Below are positions 53,470 through 62,350 of a DNA stretch of 64,000 nt, one piece after another. The notes beneath the pieces were generated by a model. The model was not told the origin of the DNA. It made no database searches and worked only from the letters and a program-made list of their open reading frames with translations. A program made the translations under genes and the position numbers. The first letter of the stretch is position 1. Every line of letters begins with the position of its first letter. The stretch lies in assembly GCF_003071345.1 (NCBI RefSeq), contig NZ_QCYK01000004.1, positions 62,001-126,000 of the forward strand, given 5' to 3'. Origin of the DNA: Chitinophaga parva (lineage in GTDB: Bacteria > Bacteroidota > Bacteroidia > Chitinophagales > Chitinophagaceae).

Positions 53470-54384
53470 TTTTCCGGAATGGGGAGGAGTGGTGGAATTC
53501 CCGGGACGAGTGGCTTCCTGTGTCAATTGGTCCCGGAGCTGGCGGGTGGTGAATTTGCTGCCATCGTGGCTCCAGCCGGGAGGGCTGAACAGGTAGCGGA
53601 GTTTCTGGCTAAAGGTGGGCGCCCTGCGCACATCGTGCCAGAGGGCGGCCCACTCATGGGTGGCGATGCGCAGCGGGTTGTAGGTATGGATGTTTTGGGT
53701 AATGCCATAAGTGGGACGGTACAGCTCTGGCTGAAAGGTGCCAAACACCCGGTCCCAGATAATGAGCACACCGCCATGGTTTTTGTCCAGGTAGTCCACA
53801 TCGGAGCCGTGGTGCACCCGGTGATGGGAGGGCGTGTTAAACACGTATTCCAATGGCCTGGGCAGCTTGTGAATGGTTTCTGTATGGATCCAGAACTGGT
53901 ACAGCAGGCTGATGGATTGCATGGTCATTACCAGCAGGGGATGAAAGCCAAGGAGTGGCATCCAGCACCAGAACAGGAAAGCGCCGGAGATGTTGCCCGT
54001 CCAAGTTTGGCGAAGGGCGGTGGCCAGGTTGTATTTGCGTGAAGAATGATGCACCACGTGCGATGCCCAGAAATAACGCACTTCGTGGCTGCAGCGGTGA
54101 AACCAATAATAACTGAGATCGTCTGCAAAGAAACACACCACCCACACCCACCATTGCGTACTGTCCAGTGTAAAAAGGCGGAAGCGGTACACGAAACTAT
54201 AAACGGCGAAGATGATGGCTTTGGTGAAAAGGCCGATGATCACATTGCCCAGGCCCATAGAAATGCTGCTTACGGCATCGGGGGTTTCATAAAAATCCTT
54301 CTTCTGCACCGCGGTGAAGATCACTTCGGCGGTAATCAGCACCATGAAGCCCGGAATGGCGTAGTGGATCAGGTTGGCCGGCAT
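53467..54384 (-). CDS. sterol desaturase/fatty acid hydroxylase family protein
   Basis: Membrane di-iron oxygenase, 305 residues. Histidine boxes: H96-RCS-H100, H109-VV-HH113 and later HHRVHH with the HNxxH-like DKNHGG region. Several membrane helices flank the boxes. Such enzymes hydroxylate lipids or sterol-like molecules; the substrate is unknown. The -7 box of the blaI operon overlaps its 3' end. Its upstream gap contains the candidate small RNA and its terminator. Confidence 0.92.
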   Translation of the reverse strand: MPANLIHYAIPGFMVLITAEVIFTAVQKKDFYETPDAVSSISMGLGNVIIGLFTKAIIFAVYSFVYRFRLFTLDSTQWWVWVVCFFADDLSYYWFHRCSHEVRYFWASHVVHHSSRKYNLATALRQTWTGNISGAFLFWCWMPLLGFHPLLVMTMQSISLLYQFWIHTETIHKLPRPLEYVFNTPSHHRVHHGSDVDYLDKNHGGVLIIWDRVFGTFQPELYRPTYGITQNIHTYNPLRIATHEWAALWHDVRRAPTFSQKLRYLFSPPGWSHDGSKFTTRQLRDQLTQEATRPGNSTTPPHSGK

Positions 54385-54414
54385 GTGTAGCGTGGAATTT
54401 TTGCCGAATATAAC

Positions 54415-54478
54415 AAAAAAAGAACAGGCATACGCGCGGGGACATTGACCGTCAAGTCCTGTTGCTGTATGCCTGTTC
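54415..54478 (-). terminator. long terminator hairpin upstream of the desaturase gene
   Basis: Twelve-bp outer stem with an inner stem and a run of seven T on the minus strand (54421-54415). It ends 30 bases before the desaturase ATG and would separate it from the upstream receptor operon or attenuate read-through. Confidence 0.85.
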
Positions 54479-54638
54479 CGGTGCAGTAGCTCCCAGAGTG
54501 AGCGCCTGCATGGCGGCTGGTCATATACGTACCTGCCTGCCCTGGTTATATGTATGAAGAGACAGCGGGCATCAGTCCCATCGCCACTTTGGCGGGGGCT
54601 GTTGCGGCCGGAGATAAGCCGGACAGTTAGCCCTTTCT
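54415..54638 (-). ncRNA. candidate structured small RNA of about 220 bases
   Basis: On the minus strand TATTTTTG at 54651-54644 is a perfect -7 box. Downstream are nested pairings GGG/CCC, CTGT/ACAG and CCGG/CCGG (about 54596-54633), a CGCCA-AAG-TGGCG hairpin (54582-54594), and a long terminal hairpin: 12 perfect bp gaacaggcatac / gtatgcctgttc (54422-54433 with 54467-54478) with an inner GGAC-TTGA...TCAA-GTCC stem, followed by seven T. No coding frame. It could be an independent RNA or a regulated leader of the desaturase gene. Not matched by eye to cobalamin, TPP, SRP, tmRNA or RNase P consensus; 6S-like identity is untested. Confidence 0.45.
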
Positions 54639-54690
54639 GTTTTCAAAAATACCTCCCGGGAGTGTAATGCCATTACAGTCCGGTATTGAA

Positions 54691-55563
54691 TTATTTCTGG
54701 ATGATAATTGATTTGTAACGCACGCTCGTGGTGCTGAACCAGCCCAGGATCTTATTGCTGCTGGAAGGCACAGTGTTGAGCGCATTGCTTTTCACATTTT
54801 CCAGTACCGTGGCAAAAAGGCCTCCGTTGTTGATCTGGTTATAAGCCTGGTTCATGAAATTATAGGTAGGATAACTAAGGGATGAAAATTGTACGATCAC
54901 TGTATCGCCCAGCTGGTAAGGCTTGTCATCGCGGGTGATGCTTTCACTCAAGGGCATGATGAGCTGGAAGCCATCCGCCACGCCTTCATCAAAAGCACCG
55001 TCCACCGCAAAGGCGTCCGTATTGCGGGTTTGGAGGTTGTTGCGGTAAGCGCGCAGCCAGTAGTAATCCGTGGCGCCCTTGATATCGGTGATGAACACCC
55101 TTGCAAAGTAGCCTTCCTTGCCTGCGATATTGTCATCTTTCGACTTGTACTTGTACGTGATGGAATCTATCTCGGGAATGCGTTTGATGGTGTCGTATGC
55201 TTCGTAAATATCGCCTTTGTACTCGATGTGGAGTTTGTACACGTGACCCAGGATGCCGATGGACTTGCCGGTACCGGGATCGTAGCTATAGTAGCCATCC
55301 GCACCAAACCTGAATGGATAGCTGTTATTGCTGGTGAGGTCAAACAACGTCATGGTGGCGTCGCTGAGCACGGGGGCTGCATTGTTGTCCTGGTAAGGCA
55401 CGGAGCTGGTGAAGCGGATCTTCTGCACACCCGGCTGGTCGGTGATCACGGCATCCAGCACGGGGTAGTTCTTTTTGTTGGGCACATTCAGGTTGATGGT
55501 GTCTGTGCAGGCTGTGAAAAACAGGCCCAGTGCCACTAATATGAGTAATGAATATTTCTGCAT
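54691..55563 (-). CDS. DUF4249 lipoprotein, partner of the adjacent TonB receptor
   Basis: 290 residues. Lipobox FTAC with Cys19. Opening TINLNVPNKKNYPVLDAVITDQPGVQKIRFTSSVPYQDNN and end LGWFSTTSVRYKSIIIQK follow the DUF4249 pattern. It starts 5 bases after the stop of the TonB receptor gene, so the two form an operon, analogous to SusC/SusD. Ligand unknown. Confidence 0.9.
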   Translation of the reverse strand: MQKYSLLILVALGLFFTACTDTINLNVPNKKNYPVLDAVITDQPGVQKIRFTSSVPYQDNNAAPVLSDATMTLFDLTSNNSYPFRFGADGYYSYDPGTGKSIGILGHVYKLHIEYKGDIYEAYDTIKRIPEIDSITYKYKSKDDNIAGKEGYFARVFITDIKGATDYYWLRAYRNNLQTRNTDAFAVDGAFDEGVADGFQLIMPLSESITRDDKPYQLGDTVIVQFSSLSYPTYNFMNQAYNQINNGGLFATVLENVKSNALNTVPSSSNKILGWFSTTSVRYKSIIIQK

Positions 55564-55568
55564 GTTGA

Positions 55569-57944
55569 TTAGAATTTAAAGTTGTACGTAACACCGGGGA
55601 TCACACTGCCAATGATGGACAGGCGTACCGCTTCGCGATGTGCAGGATTGTCGGGGTCCTGCTGGAAGAAGATGGAGTAGGCATTGCGGCGCATGTACAC
55701 GTTGTACAGGGAGAATACCCATTCACCCTGCCAGCGTTTGCGCTGATGGCCTTTCAGGGTGTAGCTCAGGTCCAGGCGGTGATAGGCCGGCAGGCGGTAG
55801 TTGCTGCGCTCATCCGTGGTATTGTAGGGGATATCCCACTGCTGGTATTCCAGGCGGGCATCTGCATACGTAGCGGGTGTGCCGGATGCATAGGTGAAGT
55901 TTGCCGAGAGGGAGTGGCGCTTATCAAATTCATGGGTGGCCACTATGCTCAGGTTATGGGTACGGTCGTAACGGTTCAGGATCCAGTTGCCACCGCTGAT
56001 GCCGGCGGTCTGGCGCTCAGAGCGCGACAGGGTGTAGCTGATCCAGCCGGTGTTCTTACCCACTTCTTTCTTCGCATACAGTTCCAGGCCATAGGCGCGG
56101 CTGTGGGAGGGTAGCAGATCTCCCTCTACCAGGGCGTTCAGGTACAGTTTGGAGTTGTCAATATAATCCAGCTGGTTCTCCATTTTCTTGTAGAACACTT
56201 CCGCAGAGGCTTCAAACACATCGTTCTTTGCATTGTAGAAGTAGCCCATGGATACCTGGTCTGCCACCTGCGGCTTAATGTTGTTGGAGCTGGGTGTCCA
56301 GATATCCACCGGGGTAGGGGAAGCGGTATTGGAGATTTGGTGCATGAACTGCGTGGTACGCGTGTAAGAGGCTTTCAGGGCCTGGTCATCGTTCAGGTTG
56401 TACCGCACGTTGATGCGGGGCTCCAGGTAGTGATAGTTGGTGATCACTTCATTGGCCTTGTAGTCTGTGGTATGATCCAGCGGTTTGCGGATGCCCGGTG
56501 TAGTATCGCGGAAATAATATGCGGTGCCGGCGCCCAGGTACGCAAAGTCGGAGAAGCGGAGGCCGTATTGTACCCCAAATTTCTTCCCAATCTTGTATTC
56601 ATGATCTATATACACGGCTGCTTCCACGGCGTGCTTGTCCGGCAGGATGGTGGCCATCTGGTCTTGCCCGCTGGAACCTATGCCTGTACCGGGTTTGAAG
56701 GTATAGTAAATCGCATTGGCGCCAAAGTGGATGGTGTTGCTGCTATTGAGATAGTAGGTGAATGCCGGTTTAAAACCATAGTTCTTGATATTGGATTTCC
56801 AGCTATAACCTTCGCTTTGTTCGTTAGGGTCCTTGCTGGTGCTGTTATTAAAGCTGATGTTGTAATCATAGTTGCTGTAATAAGCGGTGGCATTCAGGAA
56901 GATGCGGTCTGTAAACACATGGTTCCAGCGCACACTGGCGGTGGAGTTGCCCCAGTTCAGGTTTGCCTGTTTCTGGAAGCCAAATACGTCGCGCCCCAGG
57001 TAGCCGCTTACAAACAGGGTATTGTTCTTATTGAGTTTAAAATTGAGCTTGCCGGTAATGTCGTAGAAGTTCAGTTTCGTGTCTTTCATATCGCCTTTGA
57101 GGAAAGGTTTCATGAGCACGTCCACATAAGAGCGGCGGGCTGCCAGGATGAAAGAGGATTCATCTTTTTTGATGGGGCCTTCCACGCTTACACGGCTGAA
57201 GATGTCGCCGATACCGCCATTCACCTGCATTTTCTGGTTGTTGCCATCTTTCATGCGGATGTCCAGTACGGAGGAAGTACGGCCGCCAAATTCGGCAGGG
57301 AAGCCACCTTTCATGAGGTTGAGGCTTTTTACCGCATCAGGGTTGAACACAGAGAAGAAGCCCAGCATGTGGGAGGAGTTGTATACCGGGGCCTCATCCA
57401 GCAGGATCAGGTTTTCATCGGTGGCACCACCGCGCACATTGAAACCGGAGGACCCTTCCCCCACGGTGGTTACGCCCGGGAGCGACTGGATAGCGCGCAG
57501 CACATCCACTTCACCCATGAAGGTGGGCATCTTTTTCATCTGGGCCATGCTCAGTTTTTGCAGGCCGGTGCTCATGGTGTTTACCGGCTTGTCATTTTGC
57601 TTGCCGGTGATGGTCACCTCGTTCAACTGGCTGCTGGACTGTTCCAGCTTTACATCCAGTGATTGGTTGCCTTTAAGGACTACAGTGGTCTTGTAAGTGG
57701 TGTAACCTACATAAGTGAACTGCAGTTCGTGCGTGCCGGTGGGTAGGGTAAGGCTGTAGAAGCCGTACTCATTGGTCACCGTGCCGAGGCCGGAACCCGG
57801 TACGCCAATGGAAATGCCGATGAGGCTTTCGCCGTTCTGTTTGTCTTTTACATAGCCCCGGAGGGTGTAGCGTTGCTGTGCCATAGCGGTTTGCGCCAGC
57901 AATACTGTGAGCAGCAGCACAAACGCGTTGCGGATTGTTTTCAT
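55569..57944 (-). CDS. TonB-dependent receptor with carboxypeptidase-like N-terminal domain
   Basis: 791 residues. Signal peptide ending AMAQQ; regulatory beta-sandwich (RYTLRGYVKDKQNGESLIGISIGVPGSGLGTVTNEYGFYSLTLPTG, about 24-70); plug with MPTFMGEVDVLRAIQSLPGVTTVGEGSSGFNVRGGATDENLILLDEAPVYN (about 138-190); then the barrel ending VTYNFKF. Upstream (57945-58030) lies a 14-bp palindrome. Partner is the DUF4249 gene. Confidence 0.95.
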   Translation of the reverse strand: MKTIRNAFVLLLTVLLAQTAMAQQRYTLRGYVKDKQNGESLIGISIGVPGSGLGTVTNEYGFYSLTLPTGTHELQFTYVGYTTYKTTVVLKGNQSLDVKLEQSSSQLNEVTITGKQNDKPVNTMSTGLQKLSMAQMKKMPTFMGEVDVLRAIQSLPGVTTVGEGSSGFNVRGGATDENLILLDEAPVYNSSHMLGFFSVFNPDAVKSLNLMKGGFPAEFGGRTSSVLDIRMKDGNNQKMQVNGGIGDIFSRVSVEGPIKKDESSFILAARRSYVDVLMKPFLKGDMKDTKLNFYDITGKLNFKLNKNNTLFVSGYLGRDVFGFQKQANLNWGNSTASVRWNHVFTDRIFLNATAYYSNYDYNISFNNSTSKDPNEQSEGYSWKSNIKNYGFKPAFTYYLNSSNTIHFGANAIYYTFKPGTGIGSSGQDQMATILPDKHAVEAAVYIDHEYKIGKKFGVQYGLRFSDFAYLGAGTAYYFRDTTPGIRKPLDHTTDYKANEVITNYHYLEPRINVRYNLNDDQALKASYTRTTQFMHQISNTASPTPVDIWTPSSNNIKPQVADQVSMGYFYNAKNDVFEASAEVFYKKMENQLDYIDNSKLYLNALVEGDLLPSHSRAYGLELYAKKEVGKNTGWISYTLSRSERQTAGISGGNWILNRYDRTHNLSIVATHEFDKRHSLSANFTYASGTPATYADARLEYQQWDIPYNTTDERSNYRLPAYHRLDLSYTLKGHQRKRWQGEWVFSLYNVYMRRNAYSIFFQQDPDNPAHREAVRLSIIGSVIPGVTYNFKF

Positions 57945-58270
57945 AGCCGGTGGTCGTTTAGGTAAAACCAGTTTTTAGAATGTCGTGCTAATCAGACACG
58001 CCATCAATGGTCTACCCTCATGAGGGTGTTAAAAAAGTTTTAAGTAGTGAGTGACGGGTATCCGGCCGCATAGCCGGTAAAGCGGGGGCTGATATTTTGC
58101 CCCGCTACATTAAGAATGTGCAAAAAAAGTGGTTTTAAGGGTAGGGTGGGCGGTTTTTCGACCAATCTTTTTGAAAATTATAGGAACGGGCTTCACTGGA
58201 TAACAAAAAAACGCAGGCCCCGGGAAAGGACTGCGTTTACGGTATGATCGGGCCTCAATTGTCCTGGTGC
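57945..58270. promoter_or_regulatory. 326-bp gap: receptor leader and terminator of the NAD(P)-binding gene
   Basis: ACCCTCATGAGGGT (58014-58027) is a perfect 14-bp palindrome about 70 bases before the receptor ATG. Further up, gcgggg / gccccgc (about 58080-58106) can form a hairpin. At the right end is the terminator for the next minus-strand gene. Confidence 0.5.
58203..58238 (-). terminator. terminator of the NAD(P)-binding protein gene
   Basis: Stem aaacgcag / ctgcgttt (58209-58216, 58231-58238), followed by T on the minus strand. Confidence 0.8.
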
Positions 58271-58915
58271 CTAGTAAGCCAGCGTAAAGCGGCGTTTAAT
58301 GTGCTGTGGGTTTTCCAGTTCATCTACAATGGCCACTGCAAAGTCCTTGGTGGAAATGCGGCTGTCGCCTTTTTCATCTGCCACTACCTGGTCTGTGCCC
58401 AGGCGGAACTTGCCGGTACGGGGGCCGGGCTCTATGATCATGGCGGGGCTGAGCACGGTCCAGTCCAGGTCATCCTGGGCCTTGATGGTATAGAAAGCCT
58501 CGCGGGTAGCGGTGGCACCGGCTTTCCAGACCTCGGGAAATTCCGGGGTGTCCAGCAGTTGCAGGCCCGGCTCTATTTCCAGGCTGCCGGCGCCGCTCAC
58601 GGCAATGAAGCGCTTAATGCCGGCATCGCGGGTGCCATTGAGAATGCTGCGGATGGCGCGGCCGTAGGTATCTATGATGTCTGATGCATCATGGCCGGCA
58701 TTGTAGGCGCTGATCACCGCATCGTTGCCTTCCAGGGCGGCGGCCAGGGCATCTTCATCCAGTACGTCTGCCTTGATCACGGTAAGATCAGGAGATTGGA
58801 TGGTGATCTTGGAAACATCGCGTACGATAGCGGTTACGTGGTGGCCGCGATCCAGGGCTTCTGCGAGGATCTCTTTGCCAATGAACCCAGAGGCGCCAAT
58901 GAGAGCTACTTTCAT
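58271..58915 (-). CDS. NAD(P)-binding atypical short-chain dehydrogenase (NmrA-like)
   Basis: 214 residues. Rossmann start MKVALIGASGFIGKEILAEALDRGHHVTAIVR with the GxxGxxG motif at 7-13; RFIAVSGAGSLE and WTVLSPAMIIEPG are typical of the atypical-SDR group that includes redox sensors and NAD(P)H quinone reductases. The Tyr-xxx-Lys pair of classical SDRs is not evident. An Rrf2 regulator lies upstream on the same strand and may control it. Confidence 0.9.
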   Translation of the reverse strand: MKVALIGASGFIGKEILAEALDRGHHVTAIVRDVSKITIQSPDLTVIKADVLDEDALAAALEGNDAVISAYNAGHDASDIIDTYGRAIRSILNGTRDAGIKRFIAVSGAGSLEIEPGLQLLDTPEFPEVWKAGATATREAFYTIKAQDDLDWTVLSPAMIIEPGPRTGKFRLGTDQVVADEKGDSRISTKDFAVAIVDELENPQHIKRRFTLAY

Positions 58916-59173
58916 GATCTTGTGTTTAAAGTGTATCTATATGAATGATATGCTGTGCTTGCACAAATCGGAAGCCAAGTTTCGGTTGGATTTGTTAATA
59001 GTATTGTTGTAAAAAATATTACAGTTTCAGGTAAAAAAGATAGAGGATGTTTTATGCGTTGCTGCGGGGGCTTCTTTGCCTTGCAGCTGCTTGTGGCGCC
59101 CTTTGATGGTGATTGTGCCGGGTTTATGCCTGGTGTAACAGGGACAGCATTCTCTGGGGCGGAGGTATTGAAT

Positions 59174-59629
59174 TTATCCCTTGTGTTGTAATGGCTGGGC
59201 GGCTTCCTTGCCTTTGCAGCCGCCAAACTGGGTACAGAACTCCTGCAGGCTGATGTCCTGCAGGCAATGGTGCACGGCATTGTCTATGCGGCAGAAGAGG
59301 TGATCCAGCGAAATGTTGATGCGCTTGCCTACGGGGCAATCTTCACTGGGCTGGTTGGGGGAGTAGCTGAAAATATGATTCTCTTTGATGGCCGCAAAAA
59401 CATCGGAGAGCAGGATCTGGTCTACCGGGCGGGTAAGGCGGGAGCCGCCGTTCTTGCCTTCCTTGCTTTCTACCAGGCCGGCCATGCGCAGGGCACCCAG
59501 TTCTTTGCGCACCAGGGCGGGGTTTGCATTGAGGGAGCCGGCGAGGTACTCGGAAGAGGTCCATTCCTCTTCGCTGGTAGCGAGGAGGGAGAGGATGTGC
59601 ACTGATATGGCGAATTTGCTTTTTACCAT
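59174..59629 (-). CDS. Rrf2 family transcriptional regulator
   Basis: 151 residues from ATG 59629 (MVKSKFAISVHILSLLATSEEEWTSSEYLAGSLNANPALVRKELGALRMAGLVESKEGKNGGSRL); the frame extends 80 codons upstream through the promoter and is not coding there. The wing SKEGKNGGSRLTRP and the DCPVGKRI...L segment fit the YwnA-type branch. The Cys spacing does not match the cluster-binding IscR/NsrR pattern, though five Cys in the C-terminal part could be redox-active. It probably represses itself and perhaps the downstream NAD(P)-binding gene. Confidence 0.93.
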   Translation of the reverse strand: MVKSKFAISVHILSLLATSEEEWTSSEYLAGSLNANPALVRKELGALRMAGLVESKEGKNGGSRLTRPVDQILLSDVFAAIKENHIFSYSPNQPSEDCPVGKRINISLDHLFCRIDNAVHHCLQDISLQEFCTQFGGCKGKEAAQPLQHKG

Positions 59630-59630
59630 T

Positions 59631-59684
59631 CTGTAATAACGAGAATTACAGTACAAAGTTAAGCCGGGAATTGCAGACGGCAAA
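59631..59684 (-). promoter_or_regulatory. rrf2 promoter and operator
   Basis: Minus strand: TTTG (59684-59681), 19-base spacer, TAACTTTG (59661-59654). The dyad CTGTAAT-N7-ATTACAG (59631-59651) has perfect 7-bp arms, covers the predicted start (about 59647) and ends 1 base from the ATG. This is the cleanest promoter-operator pair in the window and implies autorepression. Confidence 0.8.
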
Positions 59685-59856
59685 ACTTTTGGGCCTTTTT
59701 TGTAAGGGTGGGGCCTCCCTCTTTTAAGGGCTGCGTCCCGGTTCCGGGACCGGTAGTCGCTGGTACGGAAGTCCGCTGAAGAATTTGAACAGCAAACCGG
59801 CATCGCACTGTCAATAGGCATACATTGAATGCACCCCGGGTATACGCTGTAAAAGG

Positions 59857-59894
59857 AAGCGGGCTGCATTCATTGTGCAGGATGCAGCCCGCTT
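59857..59894 (-). terminator. hairpin after hppA
   Basis: Perfect 13-bp stem aagcgggctgcat / atgcagcccgctt with a 12-base loop, followed on the minus strand by ccttttac. Confidence 0.75.
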
Positions 59895-59940
59895 TGTTTT
59901 GAATGGCCTTAAGAAGGTAGTATGGATGGATATTACCGGG

Positions 59941-62154
59941 TCAGCGTTTAGCAAATGCGATGGCATGCGTTTGGGGGGCGGGTTTCATTGCGCTTACCTG
60001 TTCCGTATTTACCGGTTTTTTCATGGTCACCACGGTGGTATTACTTGGGAATAGCACTGCCAGCGTGGGCGCAATTACCAGTGACACGATGGACATCAGT
60101 TTGATGAGGATGTTCATAGACGGGCCGGAGGTATCTTTGAAGGGATCGCCTACGGTATCACCGGTCACAGAGGCTTTGTGGGGCTCTGATTTTTTGTAAT
60201 AGGTTTCACCATTGATCACCACTCCTTTTTCAAAGGACTTCTTGGCATTGTCCCAGGCGCCGCCGGCGTTGTTCTGGAAGAGGCCCATCAGCACACCACT
60301 CACCGTGGCGCCGGCCAGGAAACCGCCCAGTACTTCCGGGCCAAAGAGGAAACCGATAAGCAGGGGAGAGATCAGCGCAATGGCGCCGGGCAGCAACATT
60401 TCACGGATAGAAGCATTGGTGGAAATGGCCACGCATTTTTCATATTCGGGCTTGCCGGTGCCTTCCAGGATGCCGGGGATCTCGCGGAACTGGCGTCTTA
60501 CTTCTTCCACCATGGCCATGGCTGCGCGCCCTACCGCCGCAATGGCCAGGGAAGAGAAGATGAAGGGGATCATACCACCTACAAAGAGACCGGCCAGTAC
60601 ATCTGCCTGGTAAATATCAATACCGTGGATATGGGATACCCCTACAAAAGCGGCAAACAGTGCCAGGGAGGTGAGCGCAGCAGAGGCAATGGCAAAGCCC
60701 TTGCCGGTAGCAGCGGTGGTGTTGCCCACGGCATCGAGGATGTCTGTTTTTTCACGCACATCTGCGGGCAGTTCGCTCATTTCTGCGATGCCGCCTGCGT
60801 TATCTGCAATGGGGCCAAATGCGTCAATGGCCAGCTGCATGGCGGTGGTGGCCATCATGCCGGCTGCGGCAATGGCCACCCCGTACAGGCCTGCAAAATG
60901 GTGGGAACCGTAAATACCGGCAGCCAGCACCAGCACGGGCAGCATGGTAGATTCCATGCCCACGGAAAGGCCGCCAATGATGTTGGTAGCATGGCCGGTG
61001 GCGGACTGGCGGATGATAGACAGCACGGGGCGTTTACCCATAGCCGTATAATATTCTGTGATGATGCTGATAAGGGTACCTACTACCAGGCCCACTACGA
61101 TGGCGCCAAACACGCCGTCACGGGTAAAGGATTGCCCGCGCAGTACCAGCTGGCCGGTGGGCATGATCCACATGGTAAGGAAGTAGGTGGCAATGGCGGT
61201 GAGCACGATGGAGCCCCAGTTGCCCATGTTCAGGGCTTTCTGTACCACGTTGGTATTGAGACCGGCGGCATCGCTCACCCGCACAAAGAAGGTGGCAATG
61301 ATAGAGAAGATGATGCCAATGCCTGCAATGAGCATGGGCAGCAGGATGGGGGAGAGACCGCCAAAATTGTCGGCAGCAGTGGTTTCTGAGCCCAGTACCA
61401 TGGTGGCCAGCACGGTGGCTACGTAAGAACCGAAAAGGTCTGCACCCATACCGGCTACGTCACCCACATTGTCACCTACGTTATCCGCAATGGTGGCGGG
61501 GTTGCGGGGATCATCCTCGGGAATGCCGGCTTCCACTTTACCTACCAGGTCAGCGCCTACGTCTGCCGCCTTGGTGTAGATGCCACCGCCCACGCGGGCA
61601 AAGAGGGCAATGCTTTCCGCACCCAGGGAAAAGCCGGTGAGCACCTCGATGGTCTTGGTCATTTCAAATGTATTGGCGCTGGCGCCGAAATAAGCTTTAA
61701 GCACGATAAATAAACCACCCAGGCCCAGTACGGCCAGGCCGGCTACGCCCATGCCCATCACAGAACCGCCGGTAAAGGATACCTGCAGGGCCTTGGCCAG
61801 GCTGGTACGCGCTGCCTGCGCGGTGCGCACATTGGCCTTGGTAGCGATCTTCATACCAATGAAGCCTGCGCTGGCGGAAAACACGGCGCCCATAATAAAG
61901 GCTACGGCAATGGTCCAATCTGAATTAGGATGGGAAGCGCCCATAAAACCGAGCAGGAGGGCGGCGATGATCACGAAGTAGATCAGTATTCTGTACTCTG
62001 CTTTGAGAAAGGCCATGGCTCCATCGGCAATGTGTTTGGCGATTTCTGTCATGCGCTCATTTCCTGCATCCTGGCGGGACACCCATGCACTACGCAGGGC
62101 GGTAAATAACAAGGCTATGATTCCAAAAAACGGGACTAGATAAACGATGTTCAT
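59941..62154 (-). CDS. hppA: membrane-bound ion-translocating pyrophosphatase, K+-dependent type
   Basis: Couples pyrophosphate hydrolysis to export of H+ and/or Na+ across the inner membrane. Start ATG 62154 gives [17 protein letters not shown]; the frame from 62202 adds 16 polar residues. 737 residues, about 16 membrane helices. Pyrophosphate site [44 protein letters not shown]. In [14 protein letters not shown] the Ala after GNTTA marks the K+-requiring class (K+-independent enzymes carry Lys there). Whether Na+ or H+ is pumped is not decided by what I can see. Confidence 0.97.
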   Translation of the reverse strand: MNIVYLVPFFGIIALLFTALRSAWVSRQDAGNERMTEIAKHIADGAMAFLKAEYRILIYFVIIAALLLGFMGASHPNSDWTIAVAFIMGAVFSASAGFIGMKIATKANVRTAQAARTSLAKALQVSFTGGSVMGMGVAGLAVLGLGGLFIVLKAYFGASANTFEMTKTIEVLTGFSLGAESIALFARVGGGIYTKAADVGADLVGKVEAGIPEDDPRNPATIADNVGDNVGDVAGMGADLFGSYVATVLATMVLGSETTAADNFGGLSPILLPMLIAGIGIIFSIIATFFVRVSDAAGLNTNVVQKALNMGNWGSIVLTAIATYFLTMWIMPTGQLVLRGQSFTRDGVFGAIVVGLVVGTLISIITEYYTAMGKRPVLSIIRQSATGHATNIIGGLSVGMESTMLPVLVLAAGIYGSHHFAGLYGVAIAAAGMMATTAMQLAIDAFGPIADNAGGIAEMSELPADVREKTDILDAVGNTTAATGKGFAIASAALTSLALFAAFVGVSHIHGIDIYQADVLAGLFVGGMIPFIFSSLAIAAVGRAAMAMVEEVRRQFREIPGILEGTGKPEYEKCVAISTNASIREMLLPGAIALISPLLIGFLFGPEVLGGFLAGATVSGVLMGLFQNNAGGAWDNAKKSFEKGVVINGETYYKKSEPHKASVTGDTVGDPFKDTSGPSMNILIKLMSIVSLVIAPTLAVLFPSNTTVVTMKKPVNTEQVSAMKPAPQTHAIAFAKR

Positions 62155-62350
62155 ACTGATACTATGGTTTTTATAATCGTGGAAATAGGTGACTTCAATC
62201 AAATGCCGGTATCGTTCATCTGTCTGTCGCAGGCTATGCTGGCGGAGGCTAAAATATCGTCGGAGTTTTCACGGGCGTTACCGGCAAAACATTCAACAAT
62301 ATAACAATTTAACATTTAACAGGGAAGATTTTTGGAGCGGGCGCGGGGGC

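Noticed and set aside
54560..54600. Fluoride riboswitch in the candidate RNA (GGCGATGG and CTGATGCC on the minus strand)
   Set aside because: The two motifs are only about two bases apart, far too close for the fluoride aptamer, and the downstream gene is a desaturase.
59174..59869. 231-residue version of the Rrf2 protein
   Set aside because: The extra 80 codons cover the promoter and operator and have no family match; ATG 59629 fits the Rrf2 N-terminus.
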